This document shows positions 1-8,717 of a stretch of 19,612 nt of DNA, piece after piece. Position numbers and translations under genes: made by a program. The DNA is from Dictyocoela muelleri (taxonomy: Eukaryota > Microsporidia): NCBI GenBank assembly GCA_016256075.1, contig SDVU01000140.1, positions 1 through 19,612 on the forward strand. The letters run 5' to 3'. How positions within the stretch are numbered: the stretch's first letter is position 1; each line of letters starts with the position of its first letter. The notes beneath the pieces were generated by a model. That model had not been told where the DNA came from. It saw nothing but the letters and a program-made list of their open reading frames with translations, and did no database searches.

Positions 1-77
1 TTTTTCGGCTAGGGGGGACAAACAAAAATTTTTTTCGGATAGGGGGGACATGAGCAAAAAAAGCTTGGGAAACACTG
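1..77. mobile_element. Right end of a hAT-like DNA transposon (partial)
   Basis: Read on the minus strand from position 77 inward, the sequence starts CAGTGTTTCCCAAGC, the form typical of hAT terminal inverted repeats (CAGNG start). Just inside are two copies of a ~28-bp unit with the core cggMtaggggggaca (positions 6-20 and 36-50), as expected of subterminal repeats. The rest of the element would lie left of the window, so neither the second end nor the 8-bp target duplication can be checked. The expected duplication would begin at 78 (gtttaagg). Assignment rests on a short terminal motif only. Confidence 0.4.
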
Positions 78-601
78 GTTTAAGGGTTAATAGAATAGTC
101 TTTTACAATTTCTTAAAAAATTTTAATAAACGACTCTACGTCAAACGATTTTACTAAGTGAAATAATTATTTAAATAAATTAGAATACGGAAAATACCTT
201 CACAACAATTGTAATTGTCTACCTTAATTAAATCATAAAATTACATTTTGGTTTATAATTTTTATTGATTTCTTTCAAGCCAAATGAATAAATTATTGTG
301 GCAAAGCACCTTTTTTCTTCATTAAACAGGTAATAAGAAGTAGGTTATCTTTCCTTATATTACACTGGGTTGTAAACAATTGTTTAAAATTAGATATTGA
401 GGATTTAAATGTTACATCACAGATAGTATTTCCGGAGAAATAAAAACGGTAGGTTTTTTTCTGTTGTAAACACAACAATACTATTCAGATTATCAATGGC
501 GGAATCCAAAAATAAAAATTTCTTACCTTTTAAATTATCAAAAACACATTTTGTATGTCATAAAATGCCCAACTGTTAAATTATTTCACTTCATTACCCT
601 A
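78..601. other. AT-rich intergenic, nothing recognised
   Basis: No inverted repeat, tandem array or protein-like segment could be recognised. A 61-codon open frame on the minus strand at 293-478 matches no family I know and is of the length expected by chance. Confidence 0.5.
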
Positions 602-946
602 TTAACTAGCCTTACAACATTTTTTTTGATCTAGAATCACATTATTTGTGCAAGTCGGTAAAACTTCTACAATGATATACCTACCCAACTTATGATTGGA
701 AAATGGTTCTTTTAACTTTGGCATCAAAACGAACCTTATGAAACTTCCAATAATCTTTAGGATGTTATGATGTGATTGTTCTAGAAAATCGAAATTTTCA
801 TTCGTTTTAAATATAGAAATACATTTTTTTATTGCACCTACATACACCCGAATCAACGTATTTCTCTTTGTAATTATAGAAGTAGCCATTCCAAACAATA
901 ATCTTTTTATTATATTACTCTTAATAATTTTCCTCTCTAAATTCAA
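602..946 (-). pseudogene. Possible ISXO2/Merlin-like transposase fragment
   Basis: This is a 114-codon open frame. Its second half reads as a predicted helical segment (around residues 50-75) followed by KLGRYIIVEVLPTCTNN (from about residue 85). I compare this with the IGGPG-x-VEVDETxxN region of ISXO2/Merlin-type DDE transposases, which carries the first catalytic aspartate after VEV. Here the glycine-rich run is degraded and VEVDET reads VEVLPT, so the catalytic Asp is missing. No HRGR motif or later catalytic residues follow downstream on the minus strand, and no zinc-ribbon cysteines are clear upstream. If real, it is a dead middle piece of a ~300-residue transposase. It could also be a chance open frame in AT-rich DNA. 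Confidence 0.3.
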
Positions 947-1405
947 AATCTTTCAGATGGTAGAAAAATATTTAATGATTTTGGCACGAAAAAAATCTAC
1001 GATGATTTTTTGTACCTAGCGAAAAGAAATCCATAATAAATAGCCCGGGAATTTGAATATAAACATTGTTCATTTAACCTTTGTTTATTGATTTACACAT
1101 TAAGTCACTCATAAATTGGGTAGTTTAAGTATACAATTATGAATGTAAAATTTGCATGGAAAATTTAAAAAATCACATTTGTAATTATTTTCAAGCATTT
1201 ATAAATTTGAAGTTAAACAAGAAAATTTCACTTTACTTAATAATATCAATTGTAGTAAAATGAAAATAATAAATAAAATACTATTCGCAACGAAATTATT
1301 TTAATAGTTGTTTTTTTTTTCTTCGAAAAACCACAATCGACAGAATTGATGTAAGCCTGTAATATTTCAAGTTAAAATATTTTCTGATAAAATATTTTAT
1401 TTTAT
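947..1405. other. AT-rich stretch, nothing recognised
   Basis: No repeat structure or coding similarity could be seen. The open frame on the minus strand at 1296-1505 is produced by the tRNA-like module read backwards and is not a gene. Confidence 0.4.
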
Positions 1406-1492
1406 AGACAGATAGCTCCGTGGTTAACACTCTTGAATGTAAATTTAAGTATCGTGGTTCGAACCCACTGACGCCAATCTTTAATAAATAAA
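1406..1492 (+). repeat. tRNA-like (SINE-type) module
   Basis: An A-box-like tagctccgtgg (1413-1423) and a perfect B box ggttcgaaccc (1456-1466) lie about 43 bp apart, the spacing of a tRNA gene. The T-stem GTGG/CCAC pairs around TTCGAAC. The acceptor ends (agacaga and gacgcca) do not pair, so a functional tRNA is unlikely. It is followed by ctttaataaataaa, which resembles the ctttaataaa tail after the tRNA-like modules at 9072-9142 and 9889-9959. A decayed tRNA-derived SINE head or a relic of the fold-back end found at 8997-10017 are both possible. Confidence 0.5.
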
Positions 1493-1544
1493 GAATGAAT
1501 GACATTGAGTGGTCATAACTATATAATTATAATATATATACAGT

Positions 1545-1880
1545 TGTTTCAGTGTGGTATAGCTGATTAAGACTTGGTATAATATGACAATGAAGTAGAA
1601 GGGACTCTCTTAAGTAGAAGGATGTTTGCGGCGATTCATATCGGCAAAAAGCAGAAAAATATAAATTCATGAAAAGCCACTAATGACCTGTATCCTGCTG
1701 AGTCATTGATAAAACGAAAATCGCATATACAGCTGGGCTTCTGGGTAGCTTAGAAAGTGACGTATTATTGGAATACCAAGAACCAAAGGTCCAGACTATG
1801 GTAGAAGACAACTCTCCGGGTCAGCAGCTATGGATATTGTCAACATGTAATATATGTAATATTTTATTATTATATTTCAT
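1545..1880. repeat. Candidate unclassified retroposon or dispersed repeat
   Basis: About 300 bp of visibly higher complexity and GC content than its surroundings ends in an AT-simple tail (1846-1880, taatatatg/ttattatta). A weak A-box-like tatagctgattaag begins near 1557, but no good B box follows at tRNA spacing. The short open frame at 1768-1980 has no recognisable motif. The composition break and simple tail are what a short retroposon looks like, but there is no target duplication that I can defend. Confidence 0.2.
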
Positions 1881-2346
1881 CAATAAACTCATTCATTTAC
1901 ATGCAATCTTTTCAATAGATATTCATAAATTCAAGCTGAATCATACAATATCAATGCTTTCGATATCTCCTCAAATCTAATTTCCATGTTAACATATGAT
2001 GTTTTAATTTATCTAACAAATCACTAAGCACTTATAATTAGAAACAAGAACAAGATGCTATTGAATATATTGAGATTTTAAAGTCCGTATTTTGTATTTT
2101 TTTTAATATGTCCTCATAAACAAGACCCGATATTTTAGTCTTTATTTTCGTTAAGTGTTTACAAAAGTATAAAGATGCATACAACCTATATGACCATTAA
2201 GTTTATACAACTTCGGGTTGTTTGTTAATGGCTGAAAAACAATTATATATCAGTCAATTTTTAACATTAATAGCGCCAAAATTAAAATACATTTGTAAAC
2301 ACTGGCATATAACAAATATCTAGTAAGGTTCAATTTTTTATAACGT
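1881..2346. other. AT-rich spacer, nothing recognised
   Basis: No protein-like segment, tandem array or long inverted repeat was found between the candidate retroposon and the fold-back element. Confidence 0.4.
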
Positions 2347-2355
2347 GTGAGAGAC
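2347..2355. repeat. Target-site duplication of the 1.95-kb fold-back, left copy
   Basis: The sequence gtgagagac is repeated exactly at 4305-4313. It fixes the probable element edges and points to a 9-bp-duplicating superfamily (MULE). Confidence 0.6.
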
Positions 2356-2369
2356 CGTGTATAGCCATT

Positions 2370-2432
2370 AGTTCCAAATTCCACTAGTTCCAAATTCCAC
2401 TAGTTCCAAATTCCACCAGTTCCAAAATATTA
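2370..2432. repeat. 16-bp tandem array, left outer arm
   Basis: About four copies of ttccaaattccactag, the last with ccag for ctag. It is the inverted counterpart of 4155-4296. Confidence 0.85.
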
Positions 2433-2453
2433 TAAGATATTGTTTACAATTTT

Positions 2454-2842
2454 TTGCAGTTAGTGAGAGCGCTATTTTGCAGTTAGTGAGAGCGCTCTTT
2501 TCAGTCAGTGATAGCGCTCTTTTCAGTTAGCGAGAGCGCTCTTTTCAATTAGTATAAGATCTTTTCAATTAGTGAGAGCGCTCTTTTCAGTTAGTGAGAG
2601 CGATCTTTTCAATTAGTATAAGATCTTTTCAATTGCTGAGAGCGCTCTTTTCAGTTACTTAGCGATCTTTTCAATTAGTGAGAGCGATCTTTTCAATTAG
2701 TGAGAACGATCTTTTCAATTAGTGAGAGTGATCTTTTCAATTAGTGAGAGTGATCTTTTCAATTAGTGAGTGCGATCTTTTCAGTTAGTGAGTGCGATCT
2801 TTTCAATTAGTGAAAGTGATATTTTCCATTAGTGAGAGCGAT
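2454..2842. repeat. 22-bp tandem array, left inner arm
   Basis: About 17 units of 22 bp alternate between gcgctcttttcagttag and gcgatcttttcaattag types, some shortened. The outer units carry ttgcag and gcgctc, the inner units ttcaat and gcgatc. The same outer-to-inner gradient is seen in the right arm, so the two arms diversified before or together with inversion. Confidence 0.85.
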
Positions 2843-3513
2843 GGCAACCCGAAAAAACGACAAAGTCGTTTTTTTTTCAGATTTTTTCGTCGTTTTTTAG
2901 GAAAAAACGACAAACTTTTAAATTATTAAAAAATAAGGTAGCACGAGAACTTGCCTGAAGCGCATCACAGTCTCAGCGCGAGAACTCACAGCGATTTTTT
3001 TTGAAAATATATAGCAATATCTTAGTTTTTAAAGAATGTTCGATTCTAACGCTGCATAGGCATTATATCTAGAAAATTTATATAAACTACCAAATTTGGA
3101 AATGTAAAGGTATAATAAAAATTTATTTATATTGTTTCACATACATATTTTAGAATAATTTTTTATATAAACTTTAAGAACGTATTATATGTAAAAAATA
3201 TATCATATATATGTATAATAAAAAAAAATAAATAAATTGTTATTATACTTTTACATTTTCAAATTTGGTAATTTATAAGAAAATTCTAGATATAGTTTCT
3301 AGACAACGTTAGAATCGAATATTCTTCTTAAAACTAAGATATTGCTATATTTTTTTCCAAAAAAATCGTGGTGAGTTCTCGCTTAGACTGCGATGCGCTC
3401 TAGGCAAGTTCTCATGCTACCTTATTTTTTAATAATTTATAAGTTTGTCGTTTTTTCGGAAAAAAAACATAAAAAAACTGAAAAAACGATTTTATCGTTT
3501 TTTTCGGGTTGCC
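2843..3513. mobile_element. Palindromic core of the fold-back (X-family ends)
   Basis: The core begins ggcaacccgaaaaaacgac and ends with its reverse complement. Both arms then run through the palindromic acgacaaagtcgt-type block, a second aaaaaacgacaaact block, and gagaacttgcct/gagaactcac segments before meeting near 3180. The cgaca/tgtcg blocks match the ends of the elements at 13962-14793 and 19003-19289. The core is joined on both sides to repeats that stop at ...gcgat, in inverted orientation, so it is either the original centre or an inserted element. Confidence 0.65.
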
Positions 3514-4135
3514 ATCGCTCCCACTAATTGAAAATATCTCTTTTACTAATTGAAAAGATCGCACTCACTAACTGAAAAGATCGCACTCACTAATTGAAAA
3601 AATCACTTTCACTAATTGAAAAGATCACTCTCACTAATTGAAAAGATCACTCTCACTAATTGAAAAGATCACTCTCACTTATTGAAAAGATCGCTCTCAC
3701 TAATTGAAAAGATCACTCTCACTAATTGAAAAGATCGCTCTCACTAATTGAAGAGATCGCTCTCACTAATTGAAAAGATCGCTCTCAGTAACTGAAAAGA
3801 GCGCTAATAGCAATTGAAAAGATCGCTCTCAGCAATTGAAAAGAGCGCTCTCACTAATTGAAGAGATCGCTCTCACTAATTGAAAAGATCGCTCTCACTA
3901 ACTGAAAAGAGCGCTCTCAGCAATTGAAAAGATCGCTCTCAGCAATTGAAAAGAGCGCTCTCGATAACTGAAAATAGCGCTCTCAGTAACTGAAAAGATC
4001 GCTCTCACTAACTGCAAAGAGCGCTCTCGCTAACTGCAAAGAGCGCTCTCACATACTGTAAAGAGCGCTCTCACTAACTGCAAAGAGCGCTCTCACTAAC
4101 TGCAAAGAACACTCTCATTAACTGCAAAACCCTGT
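3514..4135. repeat. 22-bp tandem array, right inner arm
   Basis: About 28 units of 22 bp (actcactaattgaaaagatc and variants) form the inverted counterpart of 2454-2842, with about ten more units than the left arm. The size difference is expected from slippage or unequal exchange. Confidence 0.85.
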
Positions 4136-4154
4136 AAACAATATCTTATAATAT

Positions 4155-4296
4155 TTTGGAACTGGTGGAATTGGAACTGGTGGAATTTGGAACTAGTGGA
4201 ATTTGGAACTAGTGGAATTTGGAACTAGTGAAATTTGGAAATAGTGGAATTTGGAAATAGTGGAATTTGGAACTAGTGGAAATTGGAACTAGTGGG
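4155..4296. repeat. 16-bp tandem array, right outer arm
   Basis: About nine units of ggaactagtggaattt, inverted relative to 2370-2432. A few units carry ggaaatag for ggaactag. Confidence 0.85.
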
Positions 4297-4304
4297 GCGT
4301 AACC

Positions 4305-4313
4305 GTGAGAGAC
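4305..4313. repeat. Target-site duplication of the 1.95-kb fold-back, right copy
   Basis: Exact copy of gtgagagac at 2347-2355. Confidence 0.6.
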
Positions 4314-4985
4314 AGGTGACAAAAAAATTATGATGTTTCTTTTAAAATCTTCAAACGGATGAGTAAAATATTAAACAGGTTCATTAATAGTTAATCACAT
4401 ATCATCAATTTTTATTTCATATTTATCATTTTTTCTTATTATTGTATTGATAATATTTGAATGCAAGTAAACATTTTCCGGTAATAAATATAAATCAAGA
4501 ACAATTTTTTTCTGGTTAGCGTTATACAACAGCTAATATTAGAAATTATTTTATCCCATAATTTCACTTTCATTCACACAAAATATTTTTTAGAAATTAG
4601 AAAAGCTTTACAAATGTTTCTGTGCCATATTGTTGTTAAGTTGTTTAATAGTGCTTTCTTATTCAAAATTATATCACATCAAAGTCAAAAGTTTATCCGT
4701 TTATTTATTACTGAGCTTAGATAATAGGATGTATGCTGAAGAAAATTTTTATTTACTAAGTTATCGATAGACAAGGTATTCTCCGGGAATTAAAACTTTT
4801 TTCTAATAATTACTTATATGTTTATATTTCGCGTAAAAAGAAATTTACTTTCTATATTGTAAAAACTAGATTTTCTTGAACATGATACAAAAATTTAAAT
4901 AAATTATAAAATAATTATCAGTCGTGTGTTTAAAAAACATGTTTGTCTAGAATTTCATATTTAAGGAATGTTGATTTTCTAGCAT
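4314..4985. other. AT-rich spacer, nothing recognised
   Basis: No tandem, inverted or protein-like structure stands out between the fold-back element and the next MITE. Confidence 0.4.
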
Positions 4986-4992
4986 ATTTTAT

Positions 4993-5636
4993 GTCAAAGG
5001 CGGTTGAAATTCCACACGGTATGGATTCCATAAAAATTATTTTAAAATTTTTAACTAAAGAATAAAAAATAAATATTACATCACCTTTGTATGAGTGGCT
5101 ATTTAATAAAAAATCTTAAATAGTTTTTTTGAGGAAAAGTAGAGAGAATTTTATTTATTTATAAAACAATCAAGCAAGTACAAAAAAATATTAAAAACAC
5201 TTTAATTATCACCTACACTGTGAAGCAGGATAATATCAATGCTCAAATTTTGTGACTAGTTCTCGTGTAAAGATTCGGCGTGTTTGTTTGCCAAAAAAAA
5301 CTATGGTGAGTTGTGTGTCAAAAAAACTTCGACGAGTTGTGTACCAAAAGATGGCGAGTTGCCGGCCAACGGGTGATATAATTGAGAGCATTTATATTAT
5401 CCGGCTTCACAGTGTAGGTGATAATTAAAGGGGTTTTTATTATTTTTTTGTACTTGCTTGATTGTTTTATAAATAAAAAAATTCCCCTCCACTTTTCCCC
5501 AAAAAAAACTATTTAAGATTTTTTTAATAGCCCTTCATACAAAGGCGATGTAATATTTATTTTTTATTATTCAGTTAAAATTTTTAAAATAATTTTTATG
5601 GAATCCCTAACGCGTGGAATTTAAACCGCCTTTGAC
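4993..5636. mobile_element. MITE with ~240-bp terminal inverted repeats
   Basis: The first ~240 bp (gtcaaaggcggtt onward) recur inverted at the right end with only scattered changes. The match includes caatcaagcaagtac and tcacctacactgtgaag, and the arms stop at the inner ataat-aatgctc block. A unique centre of ~150 bp (5240-5390) carries three loose copies of a gcgagttgtgtaccaaaa-like unit. The 7-bp attttat flanks both sides (4986-4992 and 5637-5643). A shorter TTTTA reading with slightly longer ends is also possible, so the superfamily is undecided. There is no coding capacity. Such long arms will fold into a hairpin if transcribed. Confidence 0.8.
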
Positions 5637-5656
5637 ATTTTATCGACACAATTTAC

Positions 5657-5721
5657 TAGTAAAATTTATAAACGCATAAAAATTGCATTCAAAATGATTT
5701 TTGCAAATTCTTGCATTTATC
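5657..5721 (+). repeat. 65-bp dispersed repeat, copy 1
   Basis: It matches 8100-8164 at about 60 of 65 positions in the same orientation (core atgatttttgcaaattct). The similarity fades upstream (atcgacacaattt against atcatgaccattt) and stops sharply downstream. The two copies lie on either side of the Tigger transposon but well outside its ends. Confidence 0.65.
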
Positions 5722-5870
5722 GGGGATCGTCGACTTTTAGCCGCGGCTACTTTTTGCTGCGGGAGACTTTTATCCTGTATTTTATTAGCGGTCGACTTTT
5801 CGCACGATTTAAAATTCTAAGGCGGCAAAAAAGTAGACCTTTCATTCGTCCCGCCTGGCGCTGTTTAAAT
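5722..5870. repeat. GC-richer island with a recurring AAAAGT-CCGC motif
   Basis: Near-balanced composition contrasts with the AT-rich flanks. Read on the minus strand, four spaced copies of AAAAGTnnnCCGC appear between about 5725 and 5805 (aaaagtcgaccgc, aaaagtctcccgc, aaaagtagccgc, aaaagtcgac), with a further inverted relative near 5821-5840 (ggcggcaaaaaagtagacc). Open frames cover it on both strands (5694-5984 plus, 5747-5941 minus), but neither shows a known motif. A decayed minisatellite or binding-site cluster is as likely as a gene relic. Confidence 0.35.
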
Positions 5871-6055
5871 ATAATTAACGATATTAATTTAAAAGAAAGC
5901 GTAGCAGAGTCTTCTAATAAAAGCTCAAATTCCTTACTCAAAGCAATAAATCATAATATTTGTACACTTTTGAGAGTACTATAATTAATAAATTACGCAT
6001 CAGAGGTATATATTTGTTTAGATATGGAAAAATAGGCGCACAATAAAATGATATA

Positions 6056-6128
6056 CACTCTAACCTCGATTTTGGGGCACTTTTTTAGAAAAAGTGTCCC
6101 AGAATCGAGGTTTTTAATTGGGGCGAGG
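6056..6128. repeat. Tigger left end with subterminal motifs
   Basis: The outer end carries CCTCGATTTTGGGGCAC at 6064-6080, followed by an inverted relative gtgtcccagaatcgagg at 6094-6110 and then aattggggcgagg near 6116. These are candidate transposase-binding sites. Confidence 0.75.
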
Positions 6129-6261
6129 GTTTTTATCAAAATTATAAACTATAAATTATTTTTCTTAATTTTTATTTAATAAAGCTTTTAAATTGGGTTT
6201 CAGTTTGAGACGAATCATAAAATAAAAATTAGATCTTGTTGTATTTATAAATAAAAACTTT

Positions 6262-7656
6262 TTATTTATTTTCAAGATAATCCGTGATTTTACTGCCAAA
6301 ATTATATTGTTTTTTCCATTCTTTAGTTATTGAAATTTTTATAAGAAGCAGTTCTTTCAATTTTTTAGAGGAAAGTTGTTCGGCCAAATCATAAAAACTG
6401 TTGAAATGCGTTATAGCCTTTTTTATTAGATTCACCGGCATTTCAATACATGCGTTTTTTTCAAATTTCTCAACGCCATCAACTTCGAGTGTTTCCTCAA
6501 TAACATGTTCAATTGTTTGATCCAAAAACGTTTCAAACATATTGATTTCTGTCACACCATCTTGTGTAACAGGTCGATCGATCAGCCCCTTTTTAAAACA
6601 GTTAGTGATTGTTTCACCTTCAACGATATCCCAGGCGATTGATATCATGATGATAGCATCTTTAATATTCGTTGAATCAATAAAATTGAACTGATCATCT
6701 CCAAGATGAAAGTAACAAGAATCTATTAAGATATTAAAATAGTGGCATTTAAAAGCCCTTATTATTCCCATGTCTAACGGTTGCATGATTGATGTTGTGT
6801 TTTTTGGTAAAAACAAAAGTTCAACATTGCTTAATTCCAATAAAGAATGAGGTGTAGCATTATCTAATATTAAAAGAATCTTTCTCCCTTCCTTTCTCAG
6901 CTTTTCATTTATATTGTTTATATACTTTTTGAAAATCTTTGTTGTCATCCATGCTTTTGACGAGCTTGTATATTCAACACCGACTTCCTCGGGATTAAAC
7001 CCATTCATTGGTCTCGGATTATTAGCCTTACCGATAATCAAAGGTTTGAATTTTTCTCCAGCCATACTGCAAGTGAGCATAACAGTTATGCGCATTTTAT
7101 TTGATTTTGAACCTTTACAAAGATCTTCTGGCGTTACAAAACTTTTTTTAGGAGGATTTTTGTAATACAATGCTGTCTCATCACAGTTGAATATATTTTT
7201 TTCCCCATACTCATCGATTTTGTTTTTAAGAACCGCTTTAAAAGATTCAACAAATGTAATGTCTGCAGATTTAGACTCTCCTGAAATATTTTTAAAGGTT
7301 AATTCATGTCTTCTTTTAAAATTTTCGAGCCATCCATTTGAACATTTAAAAGTGTGGAGATTTAGTTTTTTTGAAATTTTCCTTGCGATCATCTTTATGG
7401 TTGTACCGTTCAATGGAACATTATCCGCTCTTAAACGAACAAAAACCTCAAATACCTGGTCGTCTAATGATTGGAAATTCGGGGTTTTGGCTTGTAAATT
7501 TAAAGTGCCGGACCTTGAACCTTCCAGATGTTTTTTCAATCTAAAAACACTTCCTTTCGAAATCTTGTATTTTTGTGCCAAGTTTCTCTCAGAAATACCA
7601 TTTATGCGAAAATCCTTTTCAAAATCAGATATTTCTTTTTCGGATAATTTTTTCAT
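6262..7656 (-). CDS. Tigger/pogo-family transposase (CENP-B HTH + DDE)
   Basis: This is a nuclear transposase that binds the element's ends and catalyses cut-and-paste movement into TA sites. Residues ~1-45 form a CENP-B/psq-type helix-turn-helix (KEISDFEKDF...ISERNLAQKYKISKGSVFRL). Residues ~60-125 form the second, Tc5/CENP-B-type HTH ending in CSNGWLENFKRRH. Residues ~150-360 are the DDE_1 catalytic domain, with the three acidic residues visible: D159 in NCDETALYY, D265 in LLILDNATPH and D295 in NTTSIMQPLDMG, a DD29D spacing usual for Tigger. The length, 464 residues, is at the family norm, with an acidic and then Lys-rich tail. The first ATG is used: it precedes the HTH directly and lies in ggaaat-type leader just inside the right end. 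There are no stops or frameshifts. A domesticated host gene is less likely because the ends and TA sites are present. Confidence 0.93.
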   Translation of the reverse strand: MKKLSEKEISDFEKDFRINGISERNLAQKYKISKGSVFRLKKHLEGSRSGTLNLQAKTPNFQSLDDQVFEVFVRLRADNVPLNGTTIKMIARKISKKLNLHTFKCSNGWLENFKRRHELTFKNISGESKSADITFVESFKAVLKNKIDEYGEKNIFNCDETALYYKNPPKKSFVTPEDLCKGSKSNKMRITVMLTCSMAGEKFKPLIIGKANNPRPMNGFNPEEVGVEYTSSSKAWMTTKIFKKYINNINEKLRKEGRKILLILDNATPHSLLELSNVELLFLPKNTTSIMQPLDMGIIRAFKCHYFNILIDSCYFHLGDDQFNFIDSTNIKDAIIMISIAWDIVEGETITNCFKKGLIDRPVTQDGVTEINMFETFLDQTIEHVIEETLEVDGVEKFEKNACIEMPVNLIKKAITHFNSFYDLAEQLSSKKLKELLLIKISITKEWKKQYNFGSKITDYLENK

Positions 7657-7682
7657 GGGGGGAAATATAATTAAATTTCAAA

Positions 7683-7841
7683 GTGCCCCGAAATCGAGGA
7701 CTAAATATTAAAAAAAATGGGTTTCCTCTATTTTTCTGAGTTATAATTCATTTTTAAATAAAATGGTGCCCCAAAACCGAGGTTTTCAATTGGGGCAAGG
7801 TGCCCCAGAGCCAAGGGTGCCCCGAAATCGAGGTCGGACTG
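7683..7841. repeat. Tigger right end with four motif copies
   Basis: GTGCCCCGAAATCGAGG occurs at 7683-7699 and again at 7817-7833. GTGCCCCAAAACCGAGG is at 7766-7782 and the weaker GTGCCCCAGAGCCAAGG at 7800-7816. The block cgaggttttcaattggggc (7778-7796) repeats the left-end block near 6107 in the same orientation rather than inverted. Confidence 0.75.
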
Positions 7842-7843
7842 TA

Positions 7844-8717
7844 TATATATGTGACTTTTGAATGAAAATATATAAGCTAAATGATGTAATAACATCTTAT
7901 GATAAATATAATTATAAATGACAATTCTTATATTCTAAGCACGGTTTATAGTTGTTTTACAGCTATTTAGAGGCGTTTAGTGTTTTTTGTATGAAAATAA
8001 ATAATTTTTAAATATAAAAAAATAAAATTAATTATTTGGCTGCGGCGAATTGTCGCCTGTTGCGAAATTCACCTTGCCATAGATTATCATGACCATTTAT
8101 AGTATAATTTATAAATGCATAGAAATTGCATTTAAAATGATTTTTGCAAATTCTTTCATTTATCAGACTTCGTGAAGTTCAGTTTGTGTAAAGTCCCGTT
8201 ATTTAAGAAATATTTTAGCCTCTAAGAACGCAAAGTATTATTTGGCCAGATAGAAAGAGCAAAACAGCAAAGACCTGTATTAATCTTTACATATTTCATT
8301 CCACCAGGGCTTTAAATGATAGGAAATCTTACTGAAGTTTACGTGTGAAGACATAAAATGTATTTACTTGTTTTTTTTTATAGCTGGTGAGGTTTAAATA
8401 AAAAAAAATCATGATCATTCGCCAATTTATCAAAGGTTTACAAAGCACAATATATTGCCATTATAAAAGAAATGATTTGAGCAAATACTCCTATAACTGA
8501 AACATCATCATATGACCTATCATTTCAAATTTTTTTTATAAAATAAGCTATGTTAGCGAATTTTTTTCTCCTTTACCTCCTTCCACATCATTAAGAGTAT
8601 TATTCAACAAATTAAGCAAGAAAGCCATTCTAAATCGGGTTTTCAATTACATAATACCTATGACTAGATATTTTTGACCCTCCTAACTCCACTAATCTGA
8701 TTATTCATCATAGTATA
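7844..8717. other. Spacer between Tigger and MULE
   Basis: AT-rich. The only structures seen are a GC-richer patch at 8039-8075 (ggctgcggcgaattgtcgcc) and the 65-bp dispersed repeat at 8100-8164. No coding similarity could be recognised. Confidence 0.4.
8100..8164 (+). repeat. 65-bp dispersed repeat, copy 2
   Basis: Direct-orientation partner of 5657-5721, about 92% identical by eye, with no shared sequence downstream. Confidence 0.65.

Larger units (their letters stand above)
2356..4304. mobile_element. Compound fold-back transposon with tandem-repeat arms
   Basis: The 1.95-kb element is an inverted repeat from edge to core. From outside in, each arm has a 16-bp tandem array (ttccaaattccactag units), a non-repeated linker (tataagatattgtttac, also inverted on the right), and a 22-bp tandem array (tgagagcgatcttttcaatt plus ag). 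The arms enclose a palindromic core at 2843-3513. The right arm (~790 bp) is longer than the left (~490 bp) through extra repeat units. The 9-bp sequence gtgagagac flanks it directly at 2347-2355 and 4305-4313, a fitting target-site duplication. There is no coding sequence. Nine-base duplications and long tandem-repeat ends are characteristic of MULE-derived fold-back elements. The element edges proper (cgtgtatagcc / ggttacgcccc) match only loosely. Confidence 0.8.
6056..7841 (-). mobile_element. Tigger/pogo DNA transposon, complete-looking
   Basis: The element is 1786 bp and flanked by the TA duplication used by the Tc1/mariner/pogo superfamily (6054-6055 and 7842-7843). The ends are imperfect inverted repeats sharing cctcgattt-ggggcac (left CACTCTAACC..., right on the minus strand CAGTCCGACC...). 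A 17-bp motif GTGCCCCnAAAYCGAGG recurs six times inside the ends. One transposase gene occupies most of the interior on the minus strand, leaving ~200 bp at each end. An intact frame, recognisable ends and intact target sites suggest a recent arrival. Confidence 0.92.

Noticed and set aside
1768-1980. 70-codon open frame as a gene
   Set aside because: It straddles the end of a candidate repeat and its AT-simple tail, with no recognisable domain.
2185-2222. Short inverted pair caacc...ggttg
   Set aside because: Five-base arms are expected by chance in this much sequence.
2454-4135. The regular 22-bp units as a CRISPR array
   Set aside because: Units are contiguous without spacers, are inverted between the two arms, and the context is eukaryotic.
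6914-7711. Open frames on the plus strand of 83 and 174 codons
   Set aside because: They lie antisense to the intact Tigger transposase and have no motif of their own.
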